64,000 nt of DNA from NCBI RefSeq assembly GCF_009832905.1, contig NZ_CP047135.1:598001-662000 (forward strand). Direction: 5' to 3'. Origin of the DNA: Stenotrophomonas sp. 364. Lineage in GTDB: Bacteria; Pseudomonadota; Gammaproteobacteria; Xanthomonadales; Xanthomonadaceae. Each line of letters starts with the position of its first letter. Within the stretch, counting starts at the first letter, position 1. The notes beneath the pieces were generated by a model. That model had not been told where the DNA came from, did no database searches, and saw only the letters and a list, made by a program, of their open reading frames with translations. Below, one piece after another: positions 53,158-60,018 of the stretch. Made by a program: the position numbers and the translations under genes.

Positions 53158-53186
53158 TTGTCGTCAGCGCGTCCTGCCCGTATCAT
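53158..53186 (+). promoter_or_regulatory. Sigma-70 promoter of tRNA-Ser (CGA)
   Basis: TTGTCG (53158-53163) and TATCAT (53181-53186) are 17 bases apart, and the -10 ends 27 bases before the tRNA. Confidence 0.75.
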
Positions 53187-53213
53187 TCGCGTCCCGGTTC
53201 GCCGGGACCATCT

Positions 53214-53304
53214 GGAGAGGTGGCAGAGCGGTTGAATGTACCTGACTCGAAATCAGGCAGGCGTTTATAGCGCCTCGGGGGTTCGAATCCCCCCCTCTCC
53301 GCCA
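53214..53304 (+). tRNA. tRNA-Ser (anticodon CGA)
   Basis: A 91-base class II tRNA with acceptor arms GGAGAGG / CCTCTCC, anticodon loop CTCGAAA, a long variable arm and encoded CCA. Confidence 0.97.
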
Positions 53305-53631
53305 GACACAAAGAAAAAGGGCTGCCCGTTGGGCGGCCCTTTTTCTTTGTGTCTGGCGCGGGATGCGACGGCGCTGCGCGCCGTCGCCCCAAACGCTGCT
53401 GTGCAGCGTCTGGGCCCGTCCCTTTGCCTGCCTCTCCCCGCCCCTGTCAGGGCAGCCCCTCAACAGAGGGGCTTGTTGCTCCAGAACGGATGTGTGGGGT
53501 GAAGCGGACGGAAGGGCGGGGAAGGGAGACCGCGGCGGGTGGGGTTCTGGTGGGCGACGCAGACGGTCCGTTCGACGTGGGTTGACTGCCGGGTCCGTTA
53601 AACTGGCGGCCTCACGTAACGGATGGCCCCC
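53305..53631. other. Intergenic region after tRNA-Ser, no gene
   Basis: These 327 bases hold the tRNA terminator, a second hairpin (AGCCCCTC / GAGGGGCT, 53454-53473) and GC-rich sequence. No integrase gene or repeat of the tRNA 3' end is present, so it is not an occupied attachment site. Confidence 0.6.
53310..53348 (+). terminator. Rho-independent terminator of tRNA-Ser (CGA)
   Basis: A long stem with AAAGAAAAAGGGC / GCCCTTTTTCTTT at its base and a GTT loop lies six bases after the CCA. Its symmetry lets it work in both directions. Confidence 0.92.
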
Positions 53632-54039
53632 ATGACCGCTGAAATCCTTGTTCCCGTGTCCTTTGGCGAGCTGCTGGACAAGATCTCGATCCTGCAGATC
53701 AAATCCGAGCGCATCGACGATGCGGCCAAGCTGGCCAACGTCCATGCCGAGCTGAGCGCGCTGGACAAGACCTGGATGGCGCACCCGGCCGCAGTGAAGG
53801 ACATCGCGCGCCTGCGTGCCGACCTGAAGGCGGTCAACGAGCGCCTGTGGGACATCGAGGACAACATCCGCCTGCAGGACAAGGCGCAGGCCTTCAACGA
53901 GGACTTCGTCGCGCTGGCCCGCAGCGTGTACCTGCAGAACGACGAACGCGCCCGCATCAAGAAGGCCATCAACCTGGCGCTCGGCTCGGGCTACGTGGAA
54001 GAAAAGTCGTACAAGGATTACGCACCCAAGGGCGCGTAA
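53632..54039 (+). CDS. DUF6165 family protein
   Basis: A 135-residue, mostly helical and charged cytoplasmic protein. The conserved N-terminus EILVPVSFGELLDKISILQIK is characteristic of this uncharacterised family; the rest looks like a coiled coil. The ATG at 53632 gives MTAEILVP; an ATG at 53623 would add three residues. It is next to LPS-core genes (a GT9 transferase, kdkA), where this family is often found. A link to LPS is inference. Confidence 0.85.
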   Translation: MTAEILVPVSFGELLDKISILQIKSERIDDAAKLANVHAELSALDKTWMAHPAAVKDIARLRADLKAVNERLWDIEDNIRLQDKAQAFNEDFVALARSVYLQNDERARIKKAINLALGSGYVEEKSYKDYAPKGA

Positions 54040-54065
54040 CTCCATCGGCCTGCCATGCAGAGGTG

Positions 54066-54091
54066 GTAGTGCCGGCCGCTGGCCGGCAACC
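54066..54091 (+). repeat. SMAG/GTAG REP palindrome
   Basis: GTAGTGCCGGCCGCTGGCCGG contains the arms TGCCGGCC / GGCCGGCA. It lies between the convergent DUF6165 and glycosyltransferase genes. Confidence 0.75.
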
Positions 54092-54137
54092 CCGCAATGT
54101 CCGTCTCCGCTTGACCGCGCAGCGTTAATTGCGCCGG

Positions 54138-55187
54138 TCAGGCCGGGCGATGATCGGCGACATACCGCTCGAACGCGGCGATGCCGTCTTCGACGGTGAT
54201 CAACTGCATCACGTCGTCGAATTCGATCTTGGTGCCCCACTTGAGCGCACTGGCCGGCTTGCCCAGGTACTTACGCGCGGCATCGTCGTAGCGGTCCACG
54301 CAGTAGCGTCGGTCGGAGTAGGGGCCGCTGCGGTGCGGGTTGCTGGCCGCGTGCAGGCCCAGCACCTTGGTGCCCACCGCGTTGGCGATGTGCATCGGGC
54401 CCGAGTCCGGGGTCATCACCAGCGCGGCGCGTGCCAGCAGCGCCGGCAGCTGCTTCAGCGTGTCCTTGCCGACCAGGTCCAGCGCGGGCGTATCCAGCTG
54501 GGCCAGGATGGCATCGCTCATGTCGCGCTCCAGTTCGCTGCGCCCCCCGCACAGCACCACCCGCCAGCCGCGCGCGGTGGCATGGTTGGCCACCGCGGCG
54601 TAGCGGTCGGCGTACCAGTTGCGGCGCACATGGCTGGAGCAGGGCGAGATCATCAGCACCGCGCGGCCATCGTCCTGCCACTGCGCCTGCGCCCATTCCA
54701 CCGCGGCAGGCGGCACCGCCAGATCCCAGCTGACCTGCTGCTGGACGATGCCCAGCGGCTCGCTGAAGCTGCCGATCGCATCCAGTACGTGGATACCGGG
54801 GCGGTCGGGAATACGTTCGTTGATGAAAAGGCCGTGAAGATCCTTCGAGCGTGCCTTGTCGTAGCCGATGCGGCGCACGGCCGGCACGAACGCCGACAGC
54901 ACATTGGCGCGGAAGGCCACCTGCATCTGCAGCAGCGCCTCGAAACGGCCGGGCGGGAAGGTGGCCTTCAGCGCCCGCATGCCGGCCAGGCCGGTCTTCT
55001 TGTCGTACGGGTGGAAGACCACGCCGGGCAGGCCGTCGAGCAGTTTGTGCCCGGCCTTGTCGATGATCCAGTGCAGCGACGTGCCCGGCCTGGCCTGCTG
55101 CAGGGTCCGCACCAGCGGCACCACGTGGGTGACATCGCCCAGGGCGGACAAACGCAAAAGACACAAGGAAGAGGACGTTGGTGCCAT
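54138..55187 (-). CDS. Glycosyltransferase family 9 protein (LPS heptosyltransferase-like)
   Basis: A 349-residue GT-B enzyme of the heptosyltransferase family. The N-terminus [23 protein letters not shown] and the C-terminal [23 protein letters not shown] and [10 protein letters not shown] segments are typical of WaaC/WaaF-like transferases. It should add a heptose or related sugar to the LPS core in the cytoplasm. The ATG at 55187 gives [14 protein letters not shown]. It is divergent from kdkA with only 21 bases between, which supports a shared role in inner-core assembly. Confidence 0.92.
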   Translation of the reverse strand: MAPTSSSLCLLRLSALGDVTHVVPLVRTLQQARPGTSLHWIIDKAGHKLLDGLPGVVFHPYDKKTGLAGMRALKATFPPGRFEALLQMQVAFRANVLSAFVPAVRRIGYDKARSKDLHGLFINERIPDRPGIHVLDAIGSFSEPLGIVQQQVSWDLAVPPAAVEWAQAQWQDDGRAVLMISPCSSHVRRNWYADRYAAVANHATARGWRVVLCGGRSELERDMSDAILAQLDTPALDLVGKDTLKQLPALLARAALVMTPDSGPMHIANAVGTKVLGLHAASNPHRSGPYSDRRYCVDRYDDAARKYLGKPASALKWGTKIEFDDVMQLITVEDGIAAFERYVADHRPA

Positions 55188-55208
55188 GGTGTTGTTAGAC
55201 TCGAAGGA

Positions 55209-55958
55209 ATGGTCGCATTCGACGCCAATGAAGCGCTGACGCCCTGCCGTGATGGACGCGGACTGGGTGCCATTCTGTTCGACCGCGAACGGCTGCGGCA
55301 AGCCGAGATCGAGCTGTTCTCGCCGGCCCACTGGGCCGAGCGGGCGCGGCCGGTCGGTGATGGCGGTCGCGGCGGTGCCTGGTTCGTCGATGCGCCGTTC
55401 GGCCAATGCGTGCTGCGCCAGTACCTGCGCGGCGGCATGGCGGCGAAGCTTAGCCGCGACGCCTACCTGTGGCGCGGCGCCGACCGCACCCGCAGCTTTG
55501 CCGAATTCCGCCTGATGCGCGCCCTGCGCGCGCTGAAGCTGCCGGTACCGCGTCCCATTGCCGCGTTCTACATGCGCGAGGGCATGCGCTACCGCGCCGC
55601 CATCCTGATGGAGCGGCTGGAGGGCGTACGCTCGCTGGCCGACCGCGCGCTGGTGGCCGGGCGGGGCGCCCCGTGGGAAGAAACCGGCCGGCTGATCGCG
55701 CGCTTCCACCGCGCCGGGCTGGACCATGCCGACCTCAACGCACACAACATCCTGTTCGACGCCAACGGCCACGGCTGGTTGATCGACTTCGACCGCGGCG
55801 TGCAGCGCATTCCGGCCACGCGCTGGCGCGAGCGCAACCTCAAGCGCCTGCTGCGGTCGCTGCTCAAGCTGCGCGGCGAGCGCAGCGTGGAAGAGGTGGA
55901 AAAAGACTACGCACGGCTGCGCCGCGCCTACGACCTAGCCTGGAACCGGGGCTACTGA
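55209..55958 (+). CDS. kdkA: 3-deoxy-D-manno-octulosonic acid (Kdo) kinase
   Basis: A 249-residue kinase of the eukaryotic-like small-molecule family that phosphorylates Kdo in the LPS inner core at the cytoplasmic membrane face. The catalytic loop is [10 protein letters not shown] (about residues 174-183) and the metal loop is LIDFDRG. An AAGGA sits almost against the ATG at 55209, an unusually short spacing. The stop overlaps the next start by one base (TGATG), so the downstream MBL-fold gene is coupled. Confidence 0.93.
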   Translation: MVAFDANEALTPCRDGRGLGAILFDRERLRQAEIELFSPAHWAERARPVGDGGRGGAWFVDAPFGQCVLRQYLRGGMAAKLSRDAYLWRGADRTRSFAEFRLMRALRALKLPVPRPIAAFYMREGMRYRAAILMERLEGVRSLADRALVAGRGAPWEETGRLIARFHRAGLDHADLNAHNILFDANGHGWLIDFDRGVQRIPATRWRERNLKRLLRSLLKLRGERSVEEVEKDYARLRRAYDLAWNRGY

Positions 55959-56725
55959 TGGACTGGGCACTGCGCTTCATGGGGGTCGGCAACGCGTCGG
56001 CCGTGCAGCTGGGCTCGCCGATGGCGGTGATCGAGCGTGACGGCCGGCCGTGGCTCACCATCGACTGCGGTGGCGAAGGCCTCACCGCTTTCATGGCGCA
56101 GTACGGGCAGGTGCCGCAGGCACTGTTCGTCACCCATGTGCACCTGGACCACGTGGCCGGTTTCGAGCGCTTGTTCGTGGATGCGTATTTTTCGCCGCAC
56201 CGTCGCGGGCGCATCCGCGTGTACGTGCCGGCCACGGTGGTGCCGCTGCTGCACAAGCGCGTGGCCGACTATCCCAACGTGCTGGCCGAGGGCGGCGCCA
56301 ACTTCTGGGACGCCTTCCAGCTGATCGTGGTGGGCGATGCGTTCTGGCACGACGGGGTGCGCCTGGAAGTGTTCCCGGTGCGCCACCACTGGCCGGAAAC
56401 CGCCTATGGTCTGCGCCTCAAGGGCGCGGTGACCTGGAGTGGCGATACCCGCCCGATTCCGGAAATGCTGGCCCGCTACGCCGACGACAACGAACTGATT
56501 GCCCACGACTGCGGCCTGCACGGCAACCCGTCGCATACCGGCGTGGATGACCTGGAACGTGAGTACAGCCGTGAGCTGCAGGCGCGGATGATGCTGTACC
56601 ACTACGCCAGCGAGGCCGATGGCGCCGCGCTTCGCCAGCGCGGGCATCGGGTGGCGGTGCCGGGCGAATGCGTGGCGCTGGCCGCGCCGACCGCCCTGCA
56701 CGTGCTGACGCAGGATCCGCCCTGA
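55958..56725 (+). CDS. MBL-fold metallohydrolase
   Basis: A 255-residue metallo-beta-lactamase-fold protein. The metal motif is THVHLDHVAGFE, with further ligands in RHHWPETAYGL, TWSGDTRPI and AHDCGLHGNPSHTG. The pattern resembles the ElaC/RNase Z-like and CPSF-like branches more than glyoxalase II. It overlaps kdkA by one base and is followed after two bases by an NTF2-like gene. Its substrate is unknown. Confidence 0.87.
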   Translation: MDWALRFMGVGNASAVQLGSPMAVIERDGRPWLTIDCGGEGLTAFMAQYGQVPQALFVTHVHLDHVAGFERLFVDAYFSPHRRGRIRVYVPATVVPLLHKRVADYPNVLAEGGANFWDAFQLIVVGDAFWHDGVRLEVFPVRHHWPETAYGLRLKGAVTWSGDTRPIPEMLARYADDNELIAHDCGLHGNPSHTGVDDLEREYSRELQARMMLYHYASEADGAALRQRGHRVAVPGECVALAAPTALHVLTQDPP

Positions 56726-56727
56726 GC

Positions 56728-57132
56728 ATGGCGCAGGTGACGGACAGCACCGCGCTGGCCGCCCACCTGGAAGCGCTCGAACGCGCCCTGCATGACCCGG
56801 TGGTGCGTGCCGATGCCGCGCGCCTGGAGGCGCTGCTCGATCCGGATTTCAGTGAAATCGGCAGCTCGGGCAGCTGTTACGGGCGCGCCGCCGCACTGGT
56901 CGAGATTCCCGCCGAACGCGCCGTGGTGGAGATCGTCTCGGACGACTACCGCGTTGCGGTGCTGGCCCCGACCGTGGCGCAGGTGCGCTATTGCAGCTGG
57001 TATGTGGTTGACGGTGTGCGCCAGCGCGCGGTGCTGCGCAGTTCGCTGTGGCGGCTGCACGACGCGGGGTGGCGCCTGCTGTTCCACCAGGGCACGCCCG
57101 GCGTAGAGCCGACGGTTGGTCGGCAGACGTAA
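56728..57132 (+). CDS. NTF2-like (DUF4440) protein ending inside a REP element
   Basis: A 134-residue protein with the SnoaL/NTF2-like cone fold: an N-terminal helix (LEALERALHDP), LLDPDFSEIGSSG, and the closing strands SSLWRLHDAGWRLLFHQGTP. The fold ends at about residue 125. The last nine codons and the stop codon are encoded by a GTAG repeat (from 57103). The natural C-terminus has thus been replaced or extended by the repeat. It is probably translated with kdkA and the MBL gene. No catalytic role can be assigned. Confidence 0.8.
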   Translation: MAQVTDSTALAAHLEALERALHDPVVRADAARLEALLDPDFSEIGSSGSCYGRAAALVEIPAERAVVEIVSDDYRVAVLAPTVAQVRYCSWYVVDGVRQRAVLRSSLWRLHDAGWRLLFHQGTPGVEPTVGRQT

Positions 57133-57177
57133 TCATCCGGGGAGCGTTGAGGGCAGCCGACCAACGGTCGGCTCTAC
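57103..57177 (+). repeat. Inverted pair of SMAG/GTAG REP elements
   Basis: GTAGAGCCGACGGTTGGTCGG on the plus strand and its inverted partner ending CTAC at 57174-57177 form a 75-base palindrome. The left element overlaps the end of the NTF2-like gene. Confidence 0.78.
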
Positions 57178-57202
57178 GCCCGCGATGGCAGGGGCCCAAA
57201 AA

Positions 57203-57313
57203 GGTGGCGGCCCCGCCGGCTGACCTCGGCGCCCGCGTCGATCGATACCGTTGCTGCCTTCCGGCCCTGGCGGGATTTTCGACCTAGCGTCGCGAGGGGC
57301 CGACGGGGCCACC
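57203..57313 (-). ncRNA. ffs: Signal recognition particle 4.5S RNA
   Basis: On the minus strand CAGGGCCGGAAGGCAGCAAC is the conserved apical domain with the GGAA tetraloop and Ffh-binding internal loop. The ends pair (GGTGG...CCCC with GGGGC...CCACC) to give the single long hairpin of small bacterial SRP RNA, about 110 bases. The 3' end is followed directly by five T residues on the minus strand. It works with Ffh to bring nascent inner-membrane proteins to FtsY. Confidence 0.9.
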
Positions 57314-57439
57314 ATAGAGACGTTCCAAGCACCGGGTGATCGAAATCAGCGGGTGCCGGAGGTGCAGTGCAGGGACAGCCCCGCAGTGCAGTCGCGCATT
57401 CTAGCGCATGCGCCGCGTGCAGTGCCAGCGGCGCACGAC

Positions 57440-57832
57440 TCAGCCGCCACGCTGCCAGAGCAGCTGCAGGTCACCATCGACGAAACCCAGCCCGATGCCC
57501 TGCACCTGCGCGCTCAGGCGCGGGCCGAAGCGGGGCGTGGCCAGGGCCTGGAGCAACGCGGTGTGCAGCGCGGCCAGGCAATCTTCCCAGTGGTTTCCGG
57601 TCACCGAATACGGCAATTCGATTTCGCGGGCCTCCGGTGCCCAGACTTCATCACAGGCCCAGTCAGGATCCTGTGCATCGAAACGGTCGGTACCGACCAG
57701 TTCGATGCAGAAGCCGGCATCGTCGCCCGCCGCGCCTTCGCTGAGGTTGAATGACAGGCCCACTACTTCGTCGGGCAGTGGCGACTGCAGCGCCTGTTCC
57801 AGCCAAGCGGCGAGCGTCGAATCAAGCGTCAT
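57440..57832 (-). CDS. Hypothetical acidic protein
   Basis: A 130-residue acidic cytoplasmic protein of unknown function. MTLDSTLAAWLEQALQSPLP starts with a helix, and the remainder (VVGLSFNLSEG, CIELVGTDRFDAQDPDWACDE, LGFVDGDLQLLWQ) looks like a small alpha/beta fold with many Asp and Glu. The acidic character is reminiscent of immunity-type proteins, but no toxin gene is beside it. It lies upstream of the SRP RNA gene on the same strand. The ATG at 57832 is chosen; the frame opens further upstream. Confidence 0.7.
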   Translation of the reverse strand: MTLDSTLAAWLEQALQSPLPDEVVGLSFNLSEGAAGDDAGFCIELVGTDRFDAQDPDWACDEVWAPEAREIELPYSVTGNHWEDCLAALHTALLQALATPRFGPRLSAQVQGIGLGFVDGDLQLLWQRGG

Positions 57833-57977
57833 GCGGGGGCTTCCTGCGTCCGGGCGGGTCAGGATGCCACGCCCGCCGCGCGTCCATGTAGCTGAATCGG
57901 TTGTAGCCACGGGCTGAACCCCGCGACAAGTGCCGGGCCTGCAGGTGCCGGCCATGGTCCGGCGTTGCTAGAATCGC

Positions 57978-58045
57978 CGCAGGAGGAACGGCCTCCCCCG
58001 CAGCGGGACACACTGACCAGGACGGCCTGGCCCTATCTAAGGAGG
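57978..58045 (+). promoter_or_regulatory. Guanidine-II (mini-ykkC) riboswitch upstream of sugE
   Basis: Two short hairpins carry the diagnostic ACGG loop: GGAGGAACGGCCTCC (57982-57996) and CCAGGACGGCCTGG (58017-58030). The second lies just before the strong ribosome site AAGGAGGG (58039-58046), so guanidinium binding should expose the site and turn on translation. The downstream gene is the guanidinium exporter family member SugE, the expected target. Confidence 0.88.
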
Positions 58046-58050
58046 GCCAC

Positions 58051-58368
58051 ATGGCCTGGATCTATCTGTTGGCAGCCGGCGTACTGGAAATCGTCTGGGC
58101 GTTCGCGATGAAGCAGTCGGACGGCTTCAGCAAGCTCACCCCCAGCATCATCACCGTGGTTACCATGATCGCCAGTTTCTGGCTGTTGTCGCTGGCCATG
58201 CGCACCTTGCCCCTGGGCACCGCGTACACGATCTGGACCGGTATTGGCGCGGTGGGTGCGTTCGTCATCGGCATCACGTTCCTGGGCGAGCAGGTGAGTG
58301 CGATGCGTATCGCCGCAGCCGTGTTGATCGTGAGCGGGCTGGTGCTGATGAAGCTGTCGAGCAGCTGA
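58051..58368 (+). CDS. sugE: Guanidinium exporter of the SMR family
   Basis: A 105-residue inner-membrane protein with four helices, the size of small multidrug resistance transporters. The essential glutamate is Glu13 (AAGVLEIVWAFAMKQSDGF). The SugE/Gdx-type sequence and the guanidine-II riboswitch before it together indicate proton-coupled guanidinium export as an antiparallel dimer. AAGGAGGG lies five bases before the ATG. Confidence 0.95.
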   Translation: MAWIYLLAAGVLEIVWAFAMKQSDGFSKLTPSIITVVTMIASFWLLSLAMRTLPLGTAYTIWTGIGAVGAFVIGITFLGEQVSAMRIAAAVLIVSGLVLMKLSSS

Positions 58369-58380
58369 GTCCTTCGGCGC

Positions 58381-58833
58381 TTAATCCAGCGGCATCACGC
58401 GTTGCATGTCCACCGCGTCCAGGCCCGGGCCGTGGCCATCGGTCACGATCCGGGTGATGCCGAATCCCAGCGCGGCGTAGAAATCGCAGGTGTGCTGGCT
58501 GGTGCTCAACACCACGCGGCGCGCGCCATGTGCGCGTGCCTGCTGCAGGCGCGCGTGCGCCAGTTCGCTGCCCAGCCCCTGCCGGTGCACGGTGTGGTCA
58601 ACCATGCCCCAGCAGAACGCGGCGGTCAGCGCGTCGTCCATCGCCAGTCCGCCGCAGGCCACCACCCGGTCGTCGCGTTCGATCACCAGGTAGTCCGCAG
58701 CGCGCGCAGGCTGCTGCAGGTAGGTGGCAAAGTCCGCACGTTCATGCGCGCCGAAGAAGCGCGGCACGTTGCCATCGAAGATGGCCAGGCAGGCGGGTGC
58801 ATCGGCAGCGGTGAAGGCGCGGATCGTGGACAT
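58381..58833 (-). CDS. GNAT-family N-acetyltransferase
   Basis: A 150-residue acetyltransferase. The N-terminus STIRAFTAADAPACLAIFDGN, the core strand DRVVACGGLAM, the acetyl-CoA loop VHRQGLGSELAHARLQQARAH and the final VLSTSQHTCDFYAALGF define the fold. The ATG at 58833 is chosen. It converges on sugE with a 12-base gap. The acceptor (amine or antibiotic) cannot be told. Confidence 0.9.
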   Translation of the reverse strand: MSTIRAFTAADAPACLAIFDGNVPRFFGAHERADFATYLQQPARAADYLVIERDDRVVACGGLAMDDALTAAFCWGMVDHTVHRQGLGSELAHARLQQARAHGARRVVLSTSQHTCDFYAALGFGITRIVTDGHGPGLDAVDMQRVMPLD

Positions 58834-58934
58834 GGGACGGCATGCAGTGGCTGGGAAGCGCGACTGTGCCACGGAACCCCGCTGCCGACCCGCCGCGCTA
58901 CCATCGGGGCGGACAGGTGAGGCAGGAGGCCGGA

Positions 58935-59624
58935 ATGTTCAGAGCGAAGATCGCCGCATGCGTGCTGCTGGCGGCGTCGGTGTCGGGGTGCACGTACGTG
59001 GTCAAGGACACGGCGGTGGTCTGCGACACGGTCGGTCGCGCGCCGGTACAGGCGACGCTGCCGCCGACGGCAGGGCAGCCGGCACGCCGCATCGTGCTGG
59101 TGCTGGACTATTGGCTTATAGAGGCCGCGCCGGGTCAGGCGGACAATGTGGTGTGGCTGGCAGTGAGCGCAAGCAATGAAGGGCGGCGGCGCTACGACAC
59201 GCGTCGGCACGGCCCCTACGCGCCGACCGTGTGGGGCCCGGGCGAAGCACCGGTACCGCTGTGGTATTCCTCGGCAGGGGCGTACCTGGTGCGGGAAGAC
59301 GGCCAGCGCATCGCGGCCGATCCGGCGTTGTATCGCGGCTTCACCACGGCATTGAGCGCCCGGCAGCGCCGCCCGGCCCGGTACGACGCGCGGCGGCTCG
59401 ACCTCAACAGCGATGTCATCTGGGGGCCGCGCCAGGGCGGAGACCTCAACCAGGCGATCATGATCCGCTTTGATATTCCGCCACCGGCGCCGGACGCGCG
59501 CTGGACCCTGTATCCCGGCGAGGTGACCGTGGGTGACACCGGCGCCGTCGTGGCATTTCCCGCGCGCGCGTTGTGCCTGCGCAAGGGCCATCGCGGCAAG
59601 GTGCACTGGAGCATGCTGCCGTGA
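58935..59624 (+). CDS. Hypothetical lipoprotein
   Basis: A 229-residue predicted lipoprotein. The signal peptide ends in the lipobox SVSGC with Cys19 as the acylation site. The residue after Cys19 is Thr, not Asp, so outer-membrane sorting is expected. The body is beta-rich and has no motif I recognise. GGAGG lies eight bases before the ATG at 58935. It is monocistronic between a GNAT gene and a REP pair. Confidence 0.75.
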   Translation: MFRAKIAACVLLAASVSGCTYVVKDTAVVCDTVGRAPVQATLPPTAGQPARRIVLVLDYWLIEAAPGQADNVVWLAVSASNEGRRRYDTRRHGPYAPTVWGPGEAPVPLWYSSAGAYLVREDGQRIAADPALYRGFTTALSARQRRPARYDARRLDLNSDVIWGPRQGGDLNQAIMIRFDIPPPAPDARWTLYPGEVTVGDTGAVVAFPARALCLRKGHRGKVHWSMLP

Positions 59625-59664
59625 CGGGAGGGGGAGCTGCGTCGCCCGCTGGCAGGCCGGCGGG

Positions 59665-59726
59665 GTAGAGCCACCCCATGGGTGGCTGCGCGCCGGTAAC
59701 CGAAGCCACCCATGGGGTGGTTCTAC
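59665..59726 (+). repeat. Inverted pair of SMAG/GTAG REP elements
   Basis: GTAGAGCCACCCCATGGGTGGC and an inverted partner ending CTAC at 59723-59726. The arms GCCACCC / GGGTGGC also occur in the pair at 63538-63606. Confidence 0.75.
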
Positions 59727-59753
59727 AGGGGATTCTCTTGCGTCGCGCCAACA

Positions 59754-59781
59754 AAAAGGCCGCCCCGAAGGGCGGCCTTTT
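59754..59781. terminator. Bidirectional terminator between the lipoprotein gene and tRNA-Ser (GGA)
   Basis: A 12-bp stem (AAAAGGCCGCCC / GGGCGGCCTTTT) with a CGAA loop has a T-run on both strands, so it can end transcription from the convergent genes. Confidence 0.9.
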
Positions 59782-59789
59782 CATGTGTG

Positions 59790-59882
59790 TGGCGGAGAGA
59801 GGGGGATTCGAACCCCCGAAGCGCGGTTTAGACGCTTACACACTTTCCAGGCGTGCTCCTTCAACCGCTCGGACACCTCTCC
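59790..59882 (-). tRNA. tRNA-Ser (anticodon GGA)
   Basis: A 93-base class II tRNA on the minus strand. Acceptor arms GGAGAGG / CTCTCTCC-type pairing, anticodon stem CACGC / GTGTG with loop CTGGAAA, a long variable arm and encoded CCA. Confidence 0.96.
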
Positions 59883-59916
59883 GGACCTGCTGCGATAACC
59901 CGCTGCAGGGGCGCAG

Positions 59917-59945
59917 ATTCTAGCGGGGGAATCGCAATCGCACAA
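59917..59945 (-). promoter_or_regulatory. Sigma-70 promoter of tRNA-Ser (GGA)
   Basis: On the minus strand TTGTGC (59945-59940) and TAGAAT (59922-59917) are 17 bases apart, and the -10 ends 34 bases before the tRNA. Confidence 0.75.
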
Positions 59946-60018
59946 GCGGCACGAGACGGAGGGCAGGGGGGCTGGACAGGCGTGGCACAATGGACGTCCC
60001 GATGAAGACGGTGGCCTG

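Noticed and set aside
54129..55958. A 609-codon frame joining kdkA to an upstream region
   Set aside because: Codons before 55209 are antisense to the GT9 transferase gene. KdkA alone has the usual length.
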